64,000 nucleotides of DNA from an uncultured Muribaculaceae bacterium (GCA_910585275.1 CAJUCW010000008.1:1-64000), one strand, 5' to 3'. Shown: positions 9,154-18,716, counted from the first letter of the stretch. Made by a program: numbers and translations. The notes: generated by a model not told the origin, from the letters alone.

Positions 9154-9477
9154 TTATTCTTCAGGCAATTTCTTGGCGCGGGCAGGATTGGCGGGAAACC
9201 ACCCTTTTCTGACCCGCTCCACTTGTTCTTTCACCTCTTTGATGCTCCAGAAGCAGCTGAAAGCGGTGACACCCAAAAGTGCGGATGCGGTAAGCCCTTC
9301 CACGGCAAGCGACGCCGCCAGGAAAACAATCCCGGCAACAAGAAACCACCATTTCACTTTTTCTCCGAAATAGTACTCCCCCTTTATCACAAGCGGATGA
9401 AACACTCCTATAATCAGAAAAGTGCATAATCCGACAAACAGTCCTTCCAAGCGGTATTGAGCCAATAATTCAATCAT
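9154..9477 (-). CDS. DUF4491 membrane protein
   Basis: A 107-aa protein with three predicted transmembrane helices (about residues 12-31, 43-58 and 61-78) and a basic C-terminal tail with WFPANPARAKKL. The pattern LEGLFVGLCTFLIIGVFHPLVIKGEYYFG and the CFWSIKE motif are characteristic of DUF4491, a family of unknown function found almost only in Bacteroidetes. It converges on aguB with only 7 bases between stops, with no obvious terminator. Role unknown. Confidence 0.85.
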   Translation of the reverse strand: MIELLAQYRLEGLFVGLCTFLIIGVFHPLVIKGEYYFGEKVKWWFLVAGIVFLAASLAVEGLTASALLGVTAFSCFWSIKEVKEQVERVRKGWFPANPARAKKLPEE

Positions 9478-9579
9478 ATTCTGTATGTATTATATTTTGC
9501 AAATTTCGCTAAAAATTCCATATTTAATGCATTGATTTCACATTTTTAATATTTTTTATAAATATTCGGGTGCGCTATA

Positions 9580-9601
9580 AGAAGTTGTTTAAACAACTTC
9601 T
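9580..9601. repeat. Perfect 22-bp palindrome, core GAAGTTGTTTAAACAACTTC
   Basis: A perfect inverted repeat lies four bases past the true stop of the PIF1-like gene. A near-identical palindrome occurs at 53811-53833, also just past a stop codon. There is no clear T-tract, so it may be a repeated intergenic element or an mRNA 3'-end hairpin rather than a standard terminator. Confidence 0.6.
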
Positions 9602-9605
9602 ATTT

Positions 9606-11583
9606 CTATATTCCAAGCCATCCCCTCCATTGGTCGGCGGTGTCATCCATCCCGGCGTCTTCATAAAGTTTTATGAGGCGTAGAATCGGTTCTTTCTCTT
9701 TCGGTCTGTCTTTGGCGGCTGCCTGATAATTAAGGGCGGCTTGCGACAAGTCTCCCTGGTCGGCTTGGATATCTCCTTATTAGCAAACAAGCTTCATAAT
9801 GCATATTACCTCGTTTACGTATGATTTTATCGAGAATACCATATGCCTTCTTCACATGCCCGGTGCGGGCAACGCATTTTGCTTTACCCAGTTCGGCTAT
9901 GGTGTTCGAGGGATCGAGTTTAAGGGCTTTTTCGAAATTAGATTGTGCGGCATGTATGTCATCGGAATTCGAAAGAGTAATTTCCCCCAATTCGGTAAAT
10001 TCCTTCGACAATCCTCTCAGCATCTTGTCTTGCGATTCAACTTTGCGCCGCAGATTCCTGATTTCCCCCAAGCAATTAGAGATTAGCCTTCTTACGCTTT
10101 TTTTAGACAACGCCCCGGTCAATGAGTGGATTTCCCATATCTTTTCGACGGCGCTTTCAAATCTTCCTTTGGAGTAGTCGTCTTTAGCCTCGATTGTGAG
10201 TACTATTGCATTTGCCTGGTTCAGCGCCCTTTCCAACGCTTTTTCGTCGTTGAAACTACGGCTGAATTCCGATGCGCCTTTACTCACGATTACGTCATAC
10301 CTCCGTAAAGGATTAATGAAGCGCAGACCTTCAAGACTCCGGCAGCGGCTTAACGCCACATACGTTTGCCCGGCGGAGAAGGCACCGCCTCCCATGTCGA
10401 TAGTTACGTTGCTGAAGGTTAACCCTTGACTTTTATGAATTGTAAGTGCCCAGGCGGCTTTTAAGGGATATTGAGTGAAGCGCCCTATTACCTCTTCTTT
10501 AACCTTCTTTTCTTTTTCGTCGTAAGAATAGGTGATATTCTCCCAGGTTTCCTGCTCCACTTTTTCTTCCCTTCCGTCTTCCAGTTCAACAGTTATCCCG
10601 TCGTCATCTATACTTTTCACACGTGCCAGCGTGCCGTTGACCCAACGTCGTTCTTTGTCATTGCGGATAAGCATGACCTGTGCATTTTCCTTTAGCACAA
10701 GGTTAAGGTCGGTGGGAAGAATTTTCTCGGGAAAATCATCCTCTATTTTCCCTTCGAACACGATTTCTTCCGAAGGTAGCTCATCCATTTTTTCAGAATT
10801 AATGGCGGCTGCCGCATCCCTTCTCGATGCGAGTACAATTCCGAATTTCTCATCTGCTTTTATCGGAAGAATCTCCCTTCCCTCCATTCTCGAATTGAGA
10901 ATTTTGAAATCAGCGTCAGTTGCTTTGTTGATACGGATACGGTCAAGCATGTCGATGAACTCGGAATCCGTCTGTCGGTAAATCTTCTGCAGTTCTATGG
11001 AGACAAGATTTGCGCGTTGGTATGCCAATGCATTAAAGAAGAAGAAATCCGGATAATATTTTGACAATATTGCCTTGGTATCGGATGTCACCACAGGTTC
11101 AAGCTGAAAGATATCGCCCACGAGCAATAGCTGCACTCCTCCGAACGGCACTCCCCGTTTACCTCTTACTCCCCTTAAAGTGCGGTCTATAAAATCTATC
11201 ATATCCGGGCGAACCATAGAGACTTCATCAATGATTATAAGGTCAAGTTCCGTCATCAACCGGCGTTTCTGCCTCGATAATTTTTTACTTACAGCCTGAA
11301 CTTTTACTGAATAATCCGGGTCGTCCGGTGGCACAGGACGTAGAGGCATTTGAAAAAAAGAATGGATTGTCACACCCCCGACATTGACGGCGGCCACACC
11401 GGTGGGAGCCAACACCACATGTTTCTTCTGAAGTTTTTTGCAGATATATTTAAGGAATGTGGACTTACCCGTACCCGCTTTTCCCGTAAGAAAAACGTTG
11501 GCATTAGTGTTTTTCAAAAGCTCGAAAGCTCTTTGAAATTCAGGATTGTCTAAGTCTATGGTTTTAGGTAAATCTGTCCTCAT
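9606..11583 (-). CDS. PIF1/RecD2-like helicase with TPR-like tail, frameshifted near its end
   Basis: An ATP-dependent DNA helicase. Walker A is GKAGTGKS (residues 34-41), Walker B is LIIIDEVSM (115-123), followed by GDIFQLEPV, and the C-terminal helicase motif AWALTIHKSQGLTFSNV with YVALSRCRSLEGL is present. After about residue 430 a region with TPR-like repeats follows (FEKALKLDPSNTIAELGKAKC). In the given sequence the frame ends at 9730 with an atypical basic tail. One extra A near 9776-9780 explains this: removing it restores GDIQADQGDLSQAALNYQAA, a further TPR repeat, and a natural stop at 9606-9608. It is either a real mutation or a base-call error. The helicase domains are intact in both cases. 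Confidence 0.85.
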
Positions 11584-11787
11584 GGCTATTTTTCTGCAAA
11601 AATATAAAGTATCGGTTCAACAAAAGAGACATAGGTGAAAAATTCGCCAAGCATCCTGTAATATTTAATGAATGCCATGCCTCTTAATATCTAAAAATGT
11701 CCGAAATGATTCAATTTGGGAAACCGGACTATATAATAAAAACTCTCAAAATCAGTTAAATCATTGAGTTTGAGAGTTTTAATTTTG

Positions 11788-11861
11788 TGGAGCATACGAG
11801 ACTCGAACTCGTCACCTCTTGACTGCCAGTCAAACGCTCTAGCCAGATGAGCTAATGCCCC
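11788..11861 (-). tRNA. tRNA-Ala (GGC)
   Basis: A 74-base cloverleaf with a 7-bp acceptor stem (GGGGCAT with ATGCTCC, one G-T pair), D-arm GCTCATCTGGCTAGAGC, anticodon loop CTGGCAG giving anticodon GGC, and T-arm with GAGTTCGAGTCTC. The discriminator is A and the CCA end is not encoded. Confidence 0.95.
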
Positions 11862-11877
11862 TTTCATTTTGATGCTG

Positions 11878-11909
11878 CAAAGTTAAGGAATTATTTTCTA
11901 TAATCCAAA
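11878..11909 (-). promoter_or_regulatory. Promoter of tRNA-Ala (TTTG-N20-TAACTTTG)
   Basis: On the minus strand TTTG (11909-11906) is followed after exactly 20 bases by TAACTTTG (11885-11878), a full match to the Bacteroidetes vegetative consensus. The tRNA begins 17 bases further on. Confidence 0.8.
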
Positions 11910-11964
11910 TTAAATTTAAAAAAAATCGCCATGAATTTTTTTTTTGAAAAAATGTCAAAAATAT

Positions 11965-11995
11965 TTTGCTGTTTCAAAAGAAAGCAGTAATTTTG
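11965..11995 (+). promoter_or_regulatory. Promoter of the tRNA-Gln pair (TTTG-N19-TAATTTTG)
   Basis: TTTG at 11965-11968 and TAATTTTG at 11988-11995 are 19 bases apart, a full consensus match. Transcription should start near 12002, giving a leader of about 55 bases before the first tRNA. Confidence 0.8.
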
Positions 11996-12057
11996 CAACG
12001 TCAAAAACAAAATGACCCACTCAAACGGGAAAGAGATTCCGAAGGGTCGTTGAAAAT

Positions 12058-12128
12058 TGCCTTGTGGTGTAATGGTAGCACACCGGATTCTGGTTCCGTT
12101 TGTGAGAGTTCGAGTCTTTCCAAGGCAA
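12058..12128 (+). tRNA. tRNA-Gln (CTG), copy 1
   Basis: A 71-base cloverleaf: acceptor TGCCTTG with CAAGGCA, D-arm with TGTAATGGTAGCACA, anticodon loop TTCTGGT (anticodon CTG), and T-arm GAGAGTTCGAGTCTTTC. Discriminator A, no encoded CCA. The sequence is identical to copy 2. Confidence 0.93.
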
Positions 12129-12161
12129 CTAAAAAATTGACAGTCTTTATGACTTACAGAT

Positions 12162-12232
12162 TGCCTTGTGGTGTAATGGTAGCACACCGGATTCTGGTTC
12201 CGTTTGTGAGAGTTCGAGTCTTTCCAAGGCAA
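12162..12232 (+). tRNA. tRNA-Gln (CTG), copy 2
   Basis: Identical in all 71 bases to the copy at 12058-12128, separated by a 33-base spacer, so it comes from a recent tandem duplication or is kept identical by gene conversion. Both should be cut from one transcript. Confidence 0.93.
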
Positions 12233-12236
12233 CTTT

Positions 12237-12276
12237 AGAGAGCGATTGAATTTCAGTCGCTCTCTTTGTTTTGTTA
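12237..12276 (+). terminator. Terminator of the tRNA-Gln operon
   Basis: A hairpin with stem AGAGAGCGA / TCGCTCTCT (12237-12245 and 12257-12265) is followed by a T-rich run (TTGTTTTGTT). It begins five bases past the second tRNA. Confidence 0.8.
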
Positions 12277-12437
12277 CTTCATTTCTTGATCCGATCTGCT
12301 TTATCTCGATTGCTCGATATTTCCTTTTTAGTCGTTATTATGGCTTTTTAGCTTCGTTTTGAATAAACTTTTCAATTCATTCTTGTCTTTATAGGAAAGT
12401 ATAAACCGAATTGTATAACGTTTTAACATTATTTGCT

Positions 12438-13010
12438 ATGAGACGTACAACTATAATCCTTATCCTCTCTCTATTCTTTGCAATGGGAAGCGGCATTGCT
12501 TACGCCGACAGGCATAATGACAAAGATAGGCACGAACAACGTGACAGAGGACGGGGAAACAACCGCAAAAATCCCGGAAACCGTCCCGGCTATAAAGAAC
12601 ATGGCAAGAAAAAAGACAAATGGAACAAGCATAATAGCCACAAGCATGACAAGTCGTGGAACAAGCATAATTCCGCACCTCGTCCCGGCCATGGTTACGG
12701 ACGCCCCGTCCCTCCTCCTCCGCGTCCCCACCATTACCGTCCGAGCCATTACGCTCCTGCGCCTCCTCCCCCGCCCGCTCATCTTGGCTATATGGTGAGG
12801 CATGCCACGAGAGGATGTCGCGACGTTGCTGTCTGGCAGATTAGCCCTGATACCTATATTGTAAAATACCGCAAGGGCAACCGGTTCTACACGCGACGGC
12901 TCTATCCCTATTCAAACAGATATGATGCCCCAAACGTCATTTCCGTCAACTGGACTCCCTTGTCTCCTTGGACACTCATACCATCCATAAATCTCAACAT
13001 CAATCTATAA
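12438..13010 (+). CDS. Secreted His/Lys/Pro-rich protein
   Basis: The start is taken at the ATG at 12438 because it gives a clean signal peptide (MRRTTIILILSLFFAMGSG then AYA, cleavage near residue 23); an ATG 27 bases upstream would add a poor leader. The mature part has a charged Asp/His/Arg/Lys/Gly/Asn-rich segment (about residues 24-80), a Pro-rich linker (PVPPPPRPHHYRP, APAPPPPPAH), and a compact C-terminal domain of about 75 residues with VAVWQISPDTYIVKYRKGNRFYTRRLYPY. It resembles Bacteroidetes periplasmic proteins of unknown role. The many His residues could bind metal, but this is speculation. A strong terminator follows the stop. Confidence 0.75.
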   Translation: MRRTTIILILSLFFAMGSGIAYADRHNDKDRHEQRDRGRGNNRKNPGNRPGYKEHGKKKDKWNKHNSHKHDKSWNKHNSAPRPGHGYGRPVPPPPRPHHYRPSHYAPAPPPPPAHLGYMVRHATRGCRDVAVWQISPDTYIVKYRKGNRFYTRRLYPYSNRYDAPNVISVNWTPLSPWTLIPSINLNINL

Positions 13011-13015
13011 TCAAG

Positions 13016-13062
13016 GGTGTGTCATAATTGATTCTATATTTTCAATTATGACACACCTTTTT
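13016..13062 (+). terminator. Strong intrinsic terminator
   Basis: A perfect 16-bp stem (13016-13031 with 13042-13057) and 10-base loop is followed by five T residues. It lies just past the stop of the secreted protein gene. Confidence 0.9.
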
Positions 13063-13073
13063 ATGGCATAACA

Positions 13074-13104
13074 TTTGATATTGTTTTTACGTTTTGTAAT
13101 TTAG
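13074..13104 (+). promoter_or_regulatory. Probable promoter of uvrA (TTTG-N19-TAATTTAG)
   Basis: TTTG at 13074-13077 and TAATTTAG at 13097-13104 are 19 bases apart; the -7 box differs from TAnnTTTG at one position. The uvrA ATG is 59 bases downstream. No LexA-type palindrome was recognised. Confidence 0.5.
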
Positions 13105-13162
13105 GGTCTCTTCAAAAATTTATGATTGGAGACGACGATGAGACCGTAATCATACTATCAGA

Positions 13163-15958
13163 ATGAGCAATAAAACAATCGATATTAAAGGAGCGAGGGT
13201 CAATAATCTTAAGAATATCGACCTTTCCCTGCCGTTAAATAAATTCATTGTGGTGACTGGAGTGAGCGGTTCCGGAAAATCGTCACTTGCATTCGACACT
13301 CTTTATGCGGAAGGGCAACGACGATATGTGGAAAGTCTGTCGGCCTATGCCCGCCAGTTTCTTGGCAGAATGGCAAAACCGGAATGCGATTACATCAAGG
13401 GGTTGCCCCCCGCCATAGCCATTGAGCAGAAAGTGAACACCCGAAATCCGCGAAGCACCGTCGGCACGTCAACTGAGATTTATGATTATCTTCGTATGCT
13501 TTTCGCGAGAATCGGCCATACATATTCCCCTGTATCAGGTCTGGAAGTGCGTAAGCACACCATCGAGGATATCGTCAATACGGCCCAATCCTATCCCGAG
13601 GGTACTCGCATGGCCGTTTTGGTAGATATAAACATCCCGGAAGGGAGAACTTTCCATCAGCAACTCGACATATATTCGAAAGAGGGTTATTCACGACTTG
13701 AAAAAAACGGAGAGTTCATCGACATTTCAGATTTCATGCAGAGCGGTGACGACAACGATGCTTCCGGCTACCGTCTGCTTATCGACCGCCTTGCCGTGTC
13801 GTCTGACAAAGATGAAATCTCGCGGCTTACCGACTCGGTAGAAACTGCCTATTTCGAAGGTCATGATTGTTGCATAATTAAAACTTGGACCCCCGACGGC
13901 CCTCATGAACATTTCTTTTCAAGGAAATTCACTGCCGACGGCATGGAATTTCGTGAACCGTCTGACCTTATGTTTAATTTTAACAATCCTTACGGGGCTT
14001 GTCCTGAATGTGAAGGGTTTGGTAAGGTTATGGGCATAAGCGAAGACCTTGTGATCCCAGACAAGTCCCTGTCTATTTATCAGGATGCCGTGCAATGCTG
14101 GCGTGGAGAAAAGATGAGCGAATGGAAACGCCATCTCATCCATCTCGCTCCTCGTTTCAGTTTCCCGATCCATACCCCCTATTCCGACCTTACTCAAGCA
14201 CAACGCGACTTCCTTTGGCACGGCAATAGTGCTTGGGAAGGTATCGACGGCTTCTTCCGTTGGGTTGACGAAAACCTGTATAAGATTCAATATCGCGTGA
14301 TGAAGGCCCGCTATCGTGGGAAAACCACTTGCCCTGTATGCCACGGTTCAAGGCTTCACAAGGATGTGCAATATGTAAAAATCGACGGACACACCATCAC
14401 AGATCTGGTTAAACTTCCGGTAAGCGACCTTCGCACTCTCTTCCTTGAATTAAATCTGTCCGACACCGACAGGGCCATAGCAAAACGTCTCCTAATCGAG
14501 ATCAATAACCGTCTTGAATTTCTCGATGAAGTTGGACTTGGCTATCTTACGCTCGACCGCCTTTCATCCACACTTTCCGGCGGCGAGAGCCAGCGCATTA
14601 ATCTTGCCACCTCCCTTGGCTCGTCGCTCGTGGGCTCCCTCTACATCCTCGACGAACCGAGCATCGGCCTTCATTCTCGCGATACGCAGCGTCTTATCTC
14701 CGTTTTACGTCATCTTCAGGAAATAGGCAACACGGTTGTTGTGGTGGAGCATGACGAAGAAATTATGCTTGCAGCGGATTATATCGTAGATATCGGCAAG
14801 GATGCCGGTCGTCTGGGTGGCAACGTTGTCTATCAGGGCAATCTTCCCAAAACATTGGCTTCTGACGAACCTTCCGACTCATATACCGTCGATTATCTTC
14901 GAGGCACGAGAGAAATCGAATATTCTCATCTCCGCCGTCCTTGGAAAAAATATGTAGAAGTGGTCGGTGCTCAGGAAAACAATCTTAAAAATATAGATGT
15001 GAAGTTTCCGTTGGGAGTGATGACGGTTGTCTCGGGCGTCAGCGGTTCCGGAAAATCAACTCTTGTAAGGGAAATTCTTTATAAAGCGCTATCCCGCCAT
15101 TTGGGGGAAGCCACCGATGCACCCGGATTGCATAAAAAGCTTCAGGGAGACCTTGGCGAAATCAGGGCTGTTGAATTCGTTGACCAAAACCCGATCGGCA
15201 CGTCGTCGCGCTCCAACCCTGCCACCTACCTGAAGGCATTCGACGAAATACGTAAGCTTTTTGCCGAGCAACAGCTTTCCAAACAGATGGGATTCACGCC
15301 TTCCTATTTCTCATTCAATTCCGAAGGCGGACGTTGCGAAGAATGCAAAGGGGAAGGCACAATAACCATCCCGATGCAATTCATGGCCGACATTCAAGTG
15401 GAATGCGAAGTCTGCCATGGCAAGCGCTTTAAGCAGGAGGTGCTCGATGTGGAATACCGTGGGAAAAACATTTATGATTTCCTTGACATGACAATAAACC
15501 AGGCTATTGATTTCCTCAACGAGAATCCCGGCAGCATGGAGAAAAAGATTGTCAAGAGACTTAAGCCGCTAAGCGATGTCGGACTCGGCTATATCAAGCT
15601 CGGTCAGAGTTCCTCCACCCTTTCCGGCGGGGAGAACCAACGTGTGAAGCTCGCTTACTATATTTCGCAGGAAAACCTTGACCATACGCTGTTTATCTTC
15701 GATGAGCCAACCACCGGACTCCATTTCAACGATATCGCCACATTGTTGAAGTCAATGAATTCCCTTATCGACAAAGGACACACCGTCATTATAATCGAAC
15801 ACAACATGGACATGATTAAGTCGGCTGATTGGGTTATTGACATAGGTCCCGAAGGAGGAGAAAAGGGTGGCAACATAGTTGCCGTCGGCACACCGGAACA
15901 GATTGCCGCTTCCGAAGAATCATATACAGCCAAATATCTCAGACCAAAACTGAAATGA
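13163..15958 (+). CDS. uvrA: Excinuclease ABC subunit A
   Basis: The damage-recognition ATPase of nucleotide excision repair, 931 aa, full length. The first nucleotide-binding domain has Walker A GVSGSGKSS (about residues 33-41), the first zinc-binding region has CPECEGFG and CPVCHGSR, and the first signature is LSGGESQRINLA followed by LYILDEPSIGLH. The second domain has GVSGSGKST, the second zinc finger CEECKGEG and CEVCHGKR, LSGGENQRVKLA and FIFDEPTTGLH. It is cytoplasmic and works with UvrB and UvrC. The stop overlaps the start of the next lipoprotein gene by four bases (ATGA), so the two are probably co-translated. Confidence 0.97.
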   Translation: MSNKTIDIKGARVNNLKNIDLSLPLNKFIVVTGVSGSGKSSLAFDTLYAEGQRRYVESLSAYARQFLGRMAKPECDYIKGLPPAIAIEQKVNTRNPRSTVGTSTEIYDYLRMLFARIGHTYSPVSGLEVRKHTIEDIVNTAQSYPEGTRMAVLVDINIPEGRTFHQQLDIYSKEGYSRLEKNGEFIDISDFMQSGDDNDASGYRLLIDRLAVSSDKDEISRLTDSVETAYFEGHDCCIIKTWTPDGPHEHFFSRKFTADGMEFREPSDLMFNFNNPYGACPECEGFGKVMGISEDLVIPDKSLSIYQDAVQCWRGEKMSEWKRHLIHLAPRFSFPIHTPYSDLTQAQRDFLWHGNSAWEGIDGFFRWVDENLYKIQYRVMKARYRGKTTCPVCHGSRLHKDVQYVKIDGHTITDLVKLPVSDLRTLFLELNLSDTDRAIAKRLLIEINNRLEFLDEVGLGYLTLDRLSSTLSGGESQRINLATSLGSSLVGSLYILDEPSIGLHSRDTQRLISVLRHLQEIGNTVVVVEHDEEIMLAADYIVDIGKDAGRLGGNVVYQGNLPKTLASDEPSDSYTVDYLRGTREIEYSHLRRPWKKYVEVVGAQENNLKNIDVKFPLGVMTVVSGVSGSGKSTLVREILYKALSRHLGEATDAPGLHKKLQGDLGEIRAVEFVDQNPIGTSSRSNPATYLKAFDEIRKLFAEQQLSKQMGFTPSYFSFNSEGGRCEECKGEGTITIPMQFMADIQVECEVCHGKRFKQEVLDVEYRGKNIYDFLDMTINQAIDFLNENPGSMEKKIVKRLKPLSDVGLGYIKLGQSSSTLSGGENQRVKLAYYISQENLDHTLFIFDEPTTGLHFNDIATLLKSMNSLIDKGHTVIIIEHNMDMIKSADWVIDIGPEGGEKGGNIVAVGTPEQIAASEESYTAKYLRPKLK

Positions 15959-16368
15959 AATCGTCTGCTATGTTAAAACGGGGCATTATGCCGCTATTTA
16001 TAGTTTCTCTTTGTGGCATGGCGGGGTGTGGTAATTCCGGAGAGAAATACGACCATGCCGTGGCGCAACAGCTTTTTCAGAAGAGCGTGCGACTGATAGA
16101 GCTATATACCGACAGCATGAAAAACGTGTCGGATTCGGCCACTTATCGTAGATTGAGAGACAGTTTCGACGACAAGCTTTCCAAGGTGAATTTCCAGTTT
16201 CCTGCCGACACAGATTTGCATCTAACGCAGGAGGAGAATGATTCTTTGATGAGGATGCTCGACAAGTTTGTGAAGATGGTCAACGAGAAAGGAAAAAGTT
16301 TAAATGCCACGGATTCCGTTCCGTCGGATTCCGTGGCACTCGTTAAGCCCTCTACGCCTCAGTTGTAG
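15955..16368 (+). CDS. Small lipoprotein of unknown function
   Basis: A 137-aa protein with an N-terminal signal peptide and a lipobox around GMAGC, lipidated Cys25. The mature part is mostly helical and charged (HAVAQQLFQKSVRLIELYTDSMK, then an Asp/Ser-rich tail), with no recognised domain. The start overlaps the uvrA stop by four bases; translation coupling to a repair gene is odd for an envelope lipoprotein and may just reflect a compact operon. A 7-bp hairpin covers its stop codon (16349-16371) but lacks a T-tract. The GH36 gene converges 11 bases away. Confidence 0.7.
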   Translation: MKSSAMLKRGIMPLFIVSLCGMAGCGNSGEKYDHAVAQQLFQKSVRLIELYTDSMKNVSDSATYRRLRDSFDDKLSKVNFQFPADTDLHLTQEENDSLMRMLDKFVKMVNEKGKSLNATDSVPSDSVALVKPSTPQL

Positions 16369-16379
16369 AGGCGTTGTGG

Positions 16380-18593
16380 TTATTCTGCCGTCAGCGACAG
16401 GGCTACGCTCGTAAATGGTCTGCCAAGTGAGCTCCCTATATTAATACCGGCATTCTTCAATATCCTTCCGCTCACTACTTTGCCGTCAAGTCGGCTTGGA
16501 CGCTTCGGGTCGGCAGGGGTAAGGTCGTGTATTCGATAATTCTTATCCGGATCCACACCGTCAAGACGCAGATTGGGGATATTCTGCCCGTTGAGATATT
16601 CGATGCGATATGCAAACACCACGACATTGTCCTTCTTCTCGTCGGCATACATTAGGGCGGCTACCGGCCCCTTGTCGTAAGGTGAAACCAATCGGTATTG
16701 ATTGCCGAATTGCACCACCGGACGAATCTCCTTGTATGCCTGTATCGCACGTTTTGCAAATTCTTTTTCGGCGTCAGTCATGTTTTTAGGCTGGATTTCC
16801 ATACCGAGACGTCCGCTCATGGCCACGTCAAACCTGAATTTTATCGGCACCTCGCGTCTTGTCTGATGGTTAGGACTTGCGCTTACGTGCGATGCCTGGG
16901 CTATGGCAGGATAGAAATGGCTGTCGCCCCATTGTATGTAAATCCTCTGCAAAGCGTCGGTGTTGTCGCTTGTCCAGAATTCGTCGAACCATGGTAGTAG
17001 GCCGTAGTCGGCACGTCCGCCGCCGCTTGCACACAACTGGATTACAAGGTCTGGATATTTTGCACGTATCCGGTCGAGCACTTTGTGGAGGCCCTGATGG
17101 TAGCGCACATAAATCTCGCTTTGTCTTTCGGCAGGGAGATAAGGCGAATTGTAATTCATGATGTCGCTGTTGCAGTCCCATTTTATGTATGCTATTTCAG
17201 GATTCTCCTTCATGAGGTTGTCGGTCACGTCGAAAACGAAATCCTGCACTTTCGGATTGCAAAGGTCGAGCACCACCTGTGTATCTCCTCTGCCGCACGA
17301 CAGTGGCCTGTTTTTCTGGCTGAGCACCCAGTCCGGATGTTCTTCAAAGAGTTCGCTCTTTGTGTTTGCCATTTCCGGTTCTATCCAGATTCCGAATTTT
17401 ATGCCATGTTTCTTGGCGGCTTCTGTCAGTCCCTTTATTCCTTCGGGGAGTTTCTTTTTATTCACCATCCAGTCGCCGAGACCTGCGCTTCCGCCGTTGC
17501 GCGGATGTTTGTCGCCAAACCATCCGTCGTCCATCACGAAGAGTTCGCCGCCGAGAGCGGCGATATCGCCCATCATCTGGTCCATCACTTCCTGGTTTAC
17601 GTCGAAATATACGCCTTCCCAACTGTTGAGGAGAACGTCGTGCAATTTATCGCCGTGTGTCATTCCATATTTACGGCCCCATTTATGGAAAGCCCTGCTC
17701 ACTCCACCTTTTCCTTCGTCGGAATATACCATCGCGAATTCCGGAGTCGAGAGGCACTCTCCCGGCTTCAGTGTTATAGCCGATGTGTCTTCGTTAATTC
17801 CTCCGATAATGTCGATGCTTCCGTTGTCGGCAAGTATCTTGGTTTTATAGTTGCCGCTCCAGAGCAGGTTGAATCCTAATACTTCCCCTCTGTTTTCAGC
17901 CGGCTTGCCGTCAAGCGAAATCATGAAGCCGGGATTCGTGCCGAAAGCATTGCGGAGTCCCGCCTTGTCGGCGATTACGGTTTGTCCGTTGGGAAGCTCC
18001 GTCTCTGTCATCCCTGTCTCGCATCCCCAACTTCCGTGGAATTGTGTCAGCCAGTTGTCAAGGCGTGCCACAGGTATGCAGGCGCTTGCGAAATTAAGCA
18101 GTTTGATATTGCCTTTCTTTCCGGTGTTTGTGATATCAATCCATGTGCTGAACACATCGGAATCTGCATATTTCCGCACATATTGTTTCACCGTGAGAGG
18201 ATATACCTTGTCTTTAAATACAAGCGTAAGCAATTCTCCTTTCTCGTCGGTGGTTCGTTCCATAGTTTCCATCACCAGGTCTGTGCTCATCGTTCCGTCA
18301 GGCATGACCACGGCAAGCATTTTTTCACCCGAAGAATGAAGTCCGAACTGAGGGAGTGTGTGTCCCGTAAAGTTCGAACCGACTCCGAAGAAACCGGCTA
18401 TGTCGGTGTCTTTTATTGTCGGGCCGAAATATTGGAAATATGCCTGTCCTCCATCGTTGGTGGTTACAGCCAACGACGTTTTGTCGGAACTCAACACGTG
18501 CGTACGGTTCTCGGCAGTTGCAGTCAATGACATGATTGCTGCGGCGCCCAGCAATCCGGCTCTCGCAAGCTCTTGAAATAATTTTTGCTTCAT
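16380..18593 (-). CDS. Alpha-galactosidase, GH36
   Basis: A secreted enzyme of 737 aa that releases terminal alpha-galactose from oligosaccharides such as raffinose or melibiose. A signal peptide precedes TATAEN (cleavage near residue 27). An N-terminal beta-sandwich leads to the (beta/alpha)8 barrel with LNSWEGVYFDV, FVMDDGWFG and GIWIEPEMAN. The nucleophile is Asp473 in YIKWDCN and the acid/base is Asp543 in FWTSDNTDA, both conserved in GH36/GH27. A C-terminal beta domain closes the protein. It stands alone, with its own -7 box upstream, and is not linked to the SusC/D locus. Substrate beyond alpha-galactosides cannot be told from sequence. Confidence 0.92.
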   Translation of the reverse strand: MKQKLFQELARAGLLGAAAIMSLTATAENRTHVLSSDKTSLAVTTNDGGQAYFQYFGPTIKDTDIAGFFGVGSNFTGHTLPQFGLHSSGEKMLAVVMPDGTMSTDLVMETMERTTDEKGELLTLVFKDKVYPLTVKQYVRKYADSDVFSTWIDITNTGKKGNIKLLNFASACIPVARLDNWLTQFHGSWGCETGMTETELPNGQTVIADKAGLRNAFGTNPGFMISLDGKPAENRGEVLGFNLLWSGNYKTKILADNGSIDIIGGINEDTSAITLKPGECLSTPEFAMVYSDEGKGGVSRAFHKWGRKYGMTHGDKLHDVLLNSWEGVYFDVNQEVMDQMMGDIAALGGELFVMDDGWFGDKHPRNGGSAGLGDWMVNKKKLPEGIKGLTEAAKKHGIKFGIWIEPEMANTKSELFEEHPDWVLSQKNRPLSCGRGDTQVVLDLCNPKVQDFVFDVTDNLMKENPEIAYIKWDCNSDIMNYNSPYLPAERQSEIYVRYHQGLHKVLDRIRAKYPDLVIQLCASGGGRADYGLLPWFDEFWTSDNTDALQRIYIQWGDSHFYPAIAQASHVSASPNHQTRREVPIKFRFDVAMSGRLGMEIQPKNMTDAEKEFAKRAIQAYKEIRPVVQFGNQYRLVSPYDKGPVAALMYADEKKDNVVVFAYRIEYLNGQNIPNLRLDGVDPDKNYRIHDLTPADPKRPSRLDGKVVSGRILKNAGINIGSSLGRPFTSVALSLTAE

Positions 18594-18671
18594 GATTTGG
18601 TTTTGATATTTAAGTTTAGATTCTTATTGTTCGGTTGACGCCGGATGGATCTGGTGCCGGCGTTTACACTC

Positions 18672-18680
18672 GCAAAATTA
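18672..18680 (-). promoter_or_regulatory. -7 box (TAATTTTGC) of the GH36 gene
   Basis: The minus strand reads TAATTTTGC about 80 bases before the ATG, leaving a leader of roughly 70 bases. No consensus -33 element was seen at the usual spacing. Confidence 0.45.
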
Positions 18681-18716
18681 TAAAACTTACTTTCCGGGAG
18701 CGTATTCTCGCGTACA

